From the NCBI GenBank assembly GCA_964444795.1, contig CAYUIQ010000303.1, positions 1 to 9,591 on the forward strand: DNA of 9,591 bases, given 5' to 3'. Under the pieces are notes generated by a model that saw only the letters and a list, made by a program, of their open reading frames with translations, was not told the DNA's origin and searched no databases. Source of the DNA: JABMRP01 sp964444795 (GTDB taxonomy: Bacteria > Planctomycetota > Planctomycetia > Pirellulales > Thermoguttaceae). Made by a program: the position numbers and the translations under genes. Positions 1-4,328 of the stretch are shown here, piece by piece. Every line of letters begins with the position of its first letter. The stretch's first letter is position 1.

Positions 1-463
1 TCAGGTGGTCGTACCACTTCAGCCGGCAGTTGCCGGTCAGTTCCGAACCCGTACGCGGCCTTGCCGTGGCGTTCAATTTCCCGGCCGTGTAGGAGCGGAA
101 TCGCGAAAACTTTGCCTCAATGTTTCGCTTCTTAATGCCCGTGGCCATCTCGTTGTGTACCAGCGTCATCAGCCCCGGCGCCGAGGGATGACCCATCTGG
201 GGTGTTTCGGGATCGATCGGTTCCGGCACGACCGGGGCGTCCGTATCGCCCTCAGTCGTATCGACGGCGTCCGGCAGGGGTGCTTTCGGAATGGCCGACT
301 CCGCCGGATTGCGGATCGTCGTTTGAGCCCATGCGGGCACAAGGTTACCGGAAAAAATCAACCCGACGAAAAGGCCCGCCAGGCAGAGCAAACCAGCCGC
401 GGTGCGAGCCCCAACGGCGCGCCATGGTGGGAGGTGGGAATCGCAACCGAGAAAACAACTCAT
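1..463 (-). CDS. Partial secreted/membrane-anchored protein, N-terminal 154 codons (runs off left edge)
   Basis: The reverse strand is open from an ATG at 461-463 to base 1 with no stop. The 154 visible residues begin with a polar/basic stretch (about 1-20, including WRAVGARTAAG), then a hydrophobic core (about 23-37, GLLCLAGLFVGLIF), then a PAWAQ-type signal-peptidase I site near residue 47. Export by Sec is therefore likely. The mature part starts with a Pro/Asp/Glu/Thr-rich linker (about 50-95). A more ordered basic stretch follows, ending in ELTGNCRLKWYDHL at the edge. I do not recognise the family and the functional domain lies outside the window. The start is well supported: AGGAG sits 7 bases upstream of the ATG, with a promoter-like pair further up. 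The gene follows the RlmM-like methyltransferase on the same strand after a 116-bp gap. Confidence 0.8.
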   Translation of the reverse strand, partial: MSCFLGCDSHLPPWRAVGARTAAGLLCLAGLFVGLIFSGNLVPAWAQTTIRNPAESAIPKAPLPDAVDTTEGDTDAPVVPEPIDPETPQMGHPSAPGLMTLVHNEMATGIKKRNIEAKFSRFRSYTAGKLNATARPRTGSELTGNCRLKWYDHL

Positions 464-470
464 TGGGTCA

Positions 471-475
471 CTCCT
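471..475 (-). promoter_or_regulatory. Shine-Dalgarno site of the left-edge gene
   Basis: On the minus strand the sequence reads AGGAG, seven bases before the ATG at 463. This strong site fixes the start of the partial gene and shows that the coding frame is real. Confidence 0.7.
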
Positions 476-520
476 GGCGTGCAGTCGAGTCCTTGGCACG
501 GGGCCACTCGCGGGAACGGT

Positions 521-550
521 ATTCTAGGGCAATAGGCGAAATCTAGTCAA
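521..550 (-). promoter_or_regulatory. Candidate sigma70-type promoter for the left-edge gene
   Basis: Read on the minus strand, TTGACT (545-550) and TAGAAT (521-526) are separated by 18 bases. Each matches 5 of 6 consensus positions. Transcription would begin near 513 and give a leader of about 50 bases carrying the AGGAG site. The pair lies wholly between the upstream gene's stop and this gene's start. Consensus matching alone is weak evidence in a planctomycete-like genome. Confidence 0.45.
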
Positions 551-579
551 CCTCAACAACCGCTCTTTTGGGTAATTCA

Positions 580-1701
580 TCAACCCCTCGGTAAAGCCCC
601 TTTATGGCGAGGGTGAACCGGTTTACGACGAAACGGTTTCTTCAGTGCCGCCACGCATACTTCCCGGCCACTGTGGAAAAGCTGCCGGATATTTGCCACG
701 TTGTAGCCCCACCCGGCAATCCGGCCGAGATAGTCGGGCAACACGTCGGCCAGTTTCCAGTCGCTCAGTTTCAAGGTCAGCAACATGCCGCGGATGTTGA
801 CCTCCGGGTGCATGACGATGTCTTCGACCGCATCGAGAGTATATCGAGGAGCAACGTTCATATCGGCCATTAGCCAGCGGATCTTGCGAAACTCGCGGCG
901 TCTCACTTGGGTGCTCCGGCGTCGCAGATGCGTAAAGCGAGGGTGATCGGCAACGATCGGAGCCATTTCGGCCGGATCGATCCCCAGCACGGTCATGCCG
1001 CGGCCCAGCAACGCCTGGGATGCGCCGCCCGGCGCACTGCCGATTTCGGCACATCGGGCCCCGCGGGGAATCGGCAATCGCGACCAGAGAAGCGATTCCT
1101 CCATTTTCAGCCACGCCCGGGATACCGCCTCGGCGGGCAAGGTCAGCGGTACCCGTCCGCCGGGCCACTGCGACGCCCACGTGCCCACGCGATGATACCC
1201 GATCCACCATTGCCCCGGCTCGACAAGGACACAATCGAGTACGAACTCGCCACGTCGAAACGGGCGGGGCCGGTCCCGTGCATCGTCCGCCGCGATTTCG
1301 GGGTGTGGGCAACATCGCCAGAGGGCTTCGTAGGCGGCCTCCACCTCGGGCGTGATCGGCGGAGACTGGGAGAGTTTTCCACCGGGTGGTGCGGCATCCC
1401 GTTGCCAGACGTGCAGCCGGCGCATCGGGCGCTCGCCATGAAGATCCCAGACCCTCGCGGCCATGTTGTCGCTGTCGCCGCCTTCAATCTTGCCTAGCGA
1501 AAACGCCCAGGATCGAGCGAACACGCAGCCCAAATCGAAATCACCAAGCAACTTATGCTCAGCGGGTAGTTTGAACGTAAGAAAGCCCGGACGCGAGTAT
1601 GCCAGGCGGAAATCGGGCCACCGGCGCGACAACTCTCCCTTGAGGGCCTCTTCGGCGCCGACCTGGCACGTCGCCATCACGAACTGGGGGGGTTTGGGCA
1701 T
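580..1701 (-). CDS. RlmM-like FtsJ-fold ribose 2'-O-methyltransferase (probable 23S rRNA methyltransferase)
   Basis: This 373-residue protein resembles RlmM, the SAM-dependent enzyme that methylates the ribose of C2498 in E. coli 23S rRNA (366 residues there). The N-terminal part (about 8-60, starting VMATCQVGAEEALKGEL) looks like the small accessory/THUMP-type RNA-binding region. The C-terminal part is a Rossmann methyltransferase with the SAM-binding motif EIGSAPGGASQ (219-229) and an acidic residue after strand 2 (GIDPAEM, D242). An apparent K-D-K-E catalytic tetrad is visible: K199 (SRAWLKMEE), D280 (WLMADM), K311 (LTLKLSDW) and E347 (LFHSGREV). The spacing of LKL and RQLFHSGREV is typical of RlmM. 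The exact rRNA target is inferred from the family. No good Shine-Dalgarno site precedes the ATG at 1701, and a second in-frame ATG at codon 9 (just before ATCQVG) is a plausible alternative start. The gene is divergent from the disordered-protein gene at 1967. Confidence 0.88.
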   Translation of the reverse strand: MPKPPQFVMATCQVGAEEALKGELSRRWPDFRLAYSRPGFLTFKLPAEHKLLGDFDLGCVFARSWAFSLGKIEGGDSDNMAARVWDLHGERPMRRLHVWQRDAAPPGGKLSQSPPITPEVEAAYEALWRCCPHPEIAADDARDRPRPFRRGEFVLDCVLVEPGQWWIGYHRVGTWASQWPGGRVPLTLPAEAVSRAWLKMEESLLWSRLPIPRGARCAEIGSAPGGASQALLGRGMTVLGIDPAEMAPIVADHPRFTHLRRRSTQVRRREFRKIRWLMADMNVAPRYTLDAVEDIVMHPEVNIRGMLLTLKLSDWKLADVLPDYLGRIAGWGYNVANIRQLFHSGREVCVAALKKPFRRKPVHPRHKGALPRG

Positions 1702-1713
1702 CGCGGGGGGGGG
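1686..1713. repeat. Two guanine homopolymer tracts flanking the methyltransferase start
   Basis: There are seven G at 1686-1692 and nine G at 1705-1713 on the plus strand. On the coding (minus) strand these are C runs. The longer run lies three bases upstream of the ATG, in the position a ribosome-binding site would occupy. The shorter run lies inside codons 3-6, between the two possible start codons. They may be ordinary GC-rich composition, a slippage-prone site or a sequencing-error hotspot. Confidence 0.6.
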
Positions 1714-1756
1714 ACTGGGCCTTGTGGCATCGTGGCGGGCGTCGACCGGACGGACA

Positions 1757-1785
1757 ATTCTACAGGCTTTGCGGCCTACGGAAAA
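1757..1785 (-). promoter_or_regulatory. Weak candidate promoter for the RlmM-like gene
   Basis: On the minus strand TAGAAT (1757-1762) is preceded, after 17 bases, by TTTTCC (1780-1785), which matches TTGACA at only three positions. The -10 hexamer is identical to the one proposed for the left-edge gene. A short inverted repeat, GGCTTT (1765-1770) with AAAGCC (1783-1788), overlaps the spacer and -35 and could be regulatory or chance. Confidence 0.25.
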
Positions 1786-1854
1786 GCCGCCCTTTTCGCG
1801 GTTTTACTGGGTCGCGGCCCGTGGATCACCGTCCAACCAGGATCCGAGTTCGTC

Positions 1855-1883
1855 TTCCCAAGCGGTGAAATTGGCGCTATACT
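1855..1883 (+). promoter_or_regulatory. Candidate promoter for the disordered-protein gene
   Basis: TATACT (1878-1883, 5 of 6 consensus) follows TTCCCA (1855-1860, 4 of 6) with a 17-base spacer. The leader would be about 75 bases. It is in the right place and orientation for the gene at 1967, but the -35 element is poor. Confidence 0.35.
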
Positions 1884-1893
1884 ACTATCGTGG

Positions 1894-1911
1894 TTGACCC
1901 AAAGGGTCCAA
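1894..1911. promoter_or_regulatory. Imperfect palindrome just downstream of the proposed -10, operator-like
   Basis: TTGACCC, three A, then GGGTCCAA form an inverted repeat with a single-base bulge. It sits about 10-28 bases after the proposed -10 hexamer, near or just past the expected transcription start. A repressor site or a small leader hairpin are both possible; neither is demonstrated. Confidence 0.25.
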
Positions 1912-1957
1912 TCTGTCTCCGCCTATTGGCTGTAAACCCCTGTTATTGAGTCGGTTG

Positions 1958-1962
1958 TAGGA
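1958..1962 (+). promoter_or_regulatory. Ribosome-binding site of the disordered-protein gene
   Basis: TAGGA lies four bases upstream of the ATG at 1967. The spacing is short but usable, and it supports this start. Confidence 0.45.
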
Positions 1963-1966
1963 AAAC

Positions 1967-3184
1967 ATGCCCAAAAATTCTAAGGACGATCATTGGAACC
2001 TGCTGGCATCGGAGTTGGGGTTCACTCCCCCCGATCCAGAGCCGTCGCAAGACCCGGAGGTCCTCGGCCAGGACACCGACCCGGGTGCCGACGAGCAGCC
2101 GCAAGGTGATGACGTGGCATCGTCTGCGCCCGAGTCGATCTCCGCCGAAACGGATTCGACACTCGACGAACAGGTGGAAGGCCAATCACCCGAAGCAACC
2201 GGTTCCGCGCCCTCCGAGGACGAACCCTCGGAAACGGCCAGCCGCCCGTCCAGCGTGTGCCAAAGGACCTTTGAGGCGGAACCCGTCGATCTGCCCGGTC
2301 TTCCTTGGGGGACCTCGTTCGCTCCCCCCAAAAAACAGGACGCCCAAGAGCCGGTCGTCCAAGAGCCGGCCGCCGAAGAGCCGGCCGCCGAAGAAACCCC
2401 CATCAAGGAAACCGCGTCGGTAGCGCCCCCCGCGAAGGAGAAGAGCCCTTTCGGTGAAGGCCTACTGGTGGCGGATGAACCCGATTCGGCCCAGGACGAT
2501 AGCCGAGAACCTGATCAGCCGATCGCGGATGAGGAAATGGCAAGTCCGGCCGGCCCCGGCGACGAAGACGAGGCGGAGCCGAAGGAAGTGAAAAAGGGAC
2601 GTGGCAAACGACGCCGCGGACGCCGCAAGCGCCCCGCTTCCGACCGCCAGGCTCCCCAAGAGGAGCAAGAAGAGGCGGCCGAGCCGGTCGAGGCTGCTGG
2701 CGAGGATGCGGTCAAGCCGGTCGAGGATGCGGTCGAGCCGATCTCGGCCGAGTCGGAGGAACTCGCCGAAACCGACAGTTCGGCCCCTGCGGAGGTGCCT
2801 GAAGGCCGGCCCAAGCGGAAGCGTCGGGGAGGGGCGCGTCGCAAGAGCAAGAGAGGGCCCAAACCGACCGAAGAAGCCACTGCCAACGTGGCGGATAACG
2901 AGACGGACCCAAGCAACGTGGAATACGAAGAATCGGTCGCTCCCGAGGAGGCCGATTCCACGCAGCCGGACCGCGAGAAACAGAAGACCGACGGCGCCGA
3001 GCCAGCGCCCAAGCCGGGACACCGCAATATCCCCACCTGGGCCGAAGCGATCGACAGCATCATCTCGGTGAACATGGAAGGGCGAGCCCGCCGACCAAAC
3101 TCCGGGTCGTCACCACGCGGAAGAGGGGGTCGTGGCGGTCGCGGAAAGGGGTCCGGTTCCCGTTCTCGCAAGTCCGGTAGCTAG
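1967..3184 (+). CDS. Disordered polyampholyte protein with basic blocks and RGG-like C-terminal tail; probable nucleic-acid binding
   Basis: This 405-residue protein has almost no hydrophobic core. A short ordered-looking N-terminus (DDHWNLLASELGF, about 7-19) is followed by a long acidic region rich in Glu, Asp, Pro, Ala and Ser. It is interrupted by two strongly basic blocks, at 209-222 (KKGRGKRRRGRRKR) and 281-299 (RPKRKRRGGARRKSKRGPK). Near the end, 352-374 (HRNIPTWAEAIDSIISVNM onward) looks like a short amphipathic helix. The last 30 residues form an Arg/Gly/Ser tail with RGRGGRGGRGKG (384-395). Small tandem repeats (QEPVV/QEPAA/EEPAA and EDAVKPV/EDAVEPI) occur within the acidic part. 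There is no signal peptide, so it is likely cytoplasmic. RGG and Arg/Lys patches commonly bind RNA, and the composition recalls the disordered tail of RNase E scaffolds. I see no catalytic domain, so RNA or DNA binding is an inference. It is transcribed away from the RlmM-like gene. Confidence 0.75.
   Translation: MPKNSKDDHWNLLASELGFTPPDPEPSQDPEVLGQDTDPGADEQPQGDDVASSAPESISAETDSTLDEQVEGQSPEATGSAPSEDEPSETASRPSSVCQRTFEAEPVDLPGLPWGTSFAPPKKQDAQEPVVQEPAAEEPAAEETPIKETASVAPPAKEKSPFGEGLLVADEPDSAQDDSREPDQPIADEEMASPAGPGDEDEAEPKEVKKGRGKRRRGRRKRPASDRQAPQEEQEEAAEPVEAAGEDAVKPVEDAVEPISAESEELAETDSSAPAEVPEGRPKRKRRGGARRKSKRGPKPTEEATANVADNETDPSNVEYEESVAPEEADSTQPDREKQKTDGAEPAPKPGHRNIPTWAEAIDSIISVNMEGRARRPNSGSSPRGRGGRGGRGKGSGSRSRKSGS
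2345..2389 (+). repeat. In-frame 15-nt tandem repeat, 3 copies
   Basis: Three adjacent 15-base units (2345-2359, 2360-2374, 2375-2389) encode QEPVV, QEPAA and EEPAA, with a partial fourth (EE) after them. They differ at a few bases. They lie in the acidic linker of the disordered protein. Confidence 0.8.
2702..2743 (+). repeat. In-frame 21-nt tandem repeat, 2 copies
   Basis: Two 21-base units (2702-2722 and 2723-2743) encode EDAVKPV and EDAVEPI. A degenerate EPVEAAG unit precedes them. They lie between the two basic blocks of the disordered protein. Confidence 0.7.
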
Positions 3185-3311
3185 GGGCCCCTTGAGTGGC
3201 CAAGCATGGATTCTTGGGTGGCCGTTGGCTACACTGGGGACACCGCGACGTCGCGCGGGGCTTCCCAATCGCCTCTTGCCGGGAACAAGAATCCGCCGTA
3301 CCACTCTCCAC

Positions 3312-3316
3312 AAGGA
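3312..3316 (+). promoter_or_regulatory. Ribosome-binding site deciding the MddA-like gene start
   Basis: AAGGA ends nine bases before the ATG at 3326. It favours that start over an upstream in-frame start at 3206, whose extra 40 residues lack any membrane or domain character. Confidence 0.6.
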
Positions 3317-3325
3317 TCCCGATCC

Positions 3326-4318
3326 ATGCTCCGATTCGCCGCACTGATTTACGGTCTGGCTGCCGCGATAGTCGCAACGGCCGCGATGCTCTACTTGCTG
3401 GGATTCGTCGGACTCGGCGTGCTCCCCTCGGACTGGCTTAAGAAAGAGGTCGTCCAGCCGATCCCCGCTTCCACTCCGAACGCGACAGAGGATGACACGA
3501 CAGAGGATGACACGACAGAGGATGACGCCACAGAGGATGAGAGCATGCCGGCCGGTGGGAATCCATCGCTGGAACCCGGGACTGAAGAGGTCGAGGTGGC
3601 GCCAGACGCGTCCGCTCAGCCGACAGAGCGAATCCGCACGGAACCGACCCTCCTGGCCCAATTGATCTATACCCCCGTCGACGACCACGGCGGCGGCGAG
3701 GCCGATCGGGCGGCGATGATCGATCTGGCGCTGATCTTCGGCGTTTGCCTGATCCACGTATTGATGTCGCGTAACGGTGTCAAGAAACTTTGGACTTGGG
3801 CGATTCCCGCTCCGATCCAGCGGAGCACGTGCGTGCTGCTGACCAGCGCGGCGGCGGGCGTGTTGTTCTGGCAATGGCGCCCGATTCAAGAGACGATCTG
3901 GGGCGATCCGCTGGCGCCAAACGCCGGGCTCCTGTTGGGTACGCGGATCGCCTTCGGAGTGGGCGCCGCGTTGATTCTCTTGGCCGGACTTTCTCGTCAC
4001 GGGTTTAACACGCTGGGGCTTCGGCACGTGCTCTGCTTCTTCAAGGGCCGGCAATACACGCCGCCGGGACTCGACGGACCGATCCTGTATCGGCTGGTGC
4101 GAAATCCGATGTGGTTGGGTCTCCTGTTGGTCGTTTGGGCTTCGCCATGGATGACGCTCGGACACGCCCTGTTTGCCGTGGCCCTGACCGCCTATATGCC
4201 GGTGGCGATCTTCTGGAAAGAACGCAACCTGATCGCTCAATACGGCCAGGACTTTCGCGATTACCAGCGGCGCACGCCCGCGATCATCCCGTTGACCCGC
4301 TGGGGCGGTGGCAAGTAA
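3326..4318 (+). CDS. MddA-like membrane methyltransferase (methanethiol S-methyltransferase / isoprenylcysteine methyltransferase superfamily) with acidic insertion
   Basis: This 330-residue integral-membrane protein resembles MddA, which methylates methanethiol to dimethyl sulfide with SAM. The first helix ends in the family-like YLLGFVGLGVLPS (about 23-35). After an insertion come DLALIFGVCLIHVLMSR (133-149), PAPIQRSTCVLLTS with FWQWRPI (161-187), a further helix (203-222), GLRHVLCFFKGRQYTPP (231-247), LYRLVRNPMWLG (254-265) and SPWMTLGHALFA (273-284). The C-terminal FWKERNLIAQYGQDFRDYQRRTP (from about 296) is the usual superfamily ending, with E299-R300 expected to help bind SAM. As I recall, family members are roughly 250 residues. 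The extra length is a Thr/Glu/Asp-rich segment (about 40-125) between helices 1 and 2, containing a 5-residue tandem repeat. The usual RHP motif reads RNP (259-261). Substrate is therefore uncertain; other thiols or a NnrU-like role are possible. The gene ends 10 bases before the next ATG, suggesting an operon. Confidence 0.8.
   Translation: MLRFAALIYGLAAAIVATAAMLYLLGFVGLGVLPSDWLKKEVVQPIPASTPNATEDDTTEDDTTEDDATEDESMPAGGNPSLEPGTEEVEVAPDASAQPTERIRTEPTLLAQLIYTPVDDHGGGEADRAAMIDLALIFGVCLIHVLMSRNGVKKLWTWAIPAPIQRSTCVLLTSAAAGVLFWQWRPIQETIWGDPLAPNAGLLLGTRIAFGVGAALILLAGLSRHGFNTLGLRHVLCFFKGRQYTPPGLDGPILYRLVRNPMWLGLLLVVWASPWMTLGHALFAVALTAYMPVAIFWKERNLIAQYGQDFRDYQRRTPAIIPLTRWGGGK
3482..3541 (+). repeat. 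In-frame 15-nt tandem repeat, 4 copies, acidic
   Basis: Four consecutive 15-base units encode ATEDD, TTEDD, TTEDD and ATEDE. The middle two are identical at base level (3497-3511 and 3512-3526). Low divergence suggests recent expansion by slippage. The tract lies in the non-membrane insertion of the MddA-like protein. Confidence 0.88.
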
Positions 4319-4328
4319 ACCGGACACG

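Noticed and set aside
1463..1935. Plus-strand frames of 144 and 67 codons over the methyltransferase start and intergenic region
   Set aside because: They partly overlap the RlmM-like gene antisense, have no ribosome-binding site or domain character, and cover the proposed promoters.
3182..3192. GGGGCCCC palindrome right after the disordered-protein stop as a terminator
   Set aside because: It leaves no loop and is not followed by a T-run.
3206..3325. 40-codon extension of the MddA-like protein upstream of 3326
   Set aside because: It is a polar, low-complexity stretch, and the AAGGA site and first membrane helix both fit the ATG at 3326.
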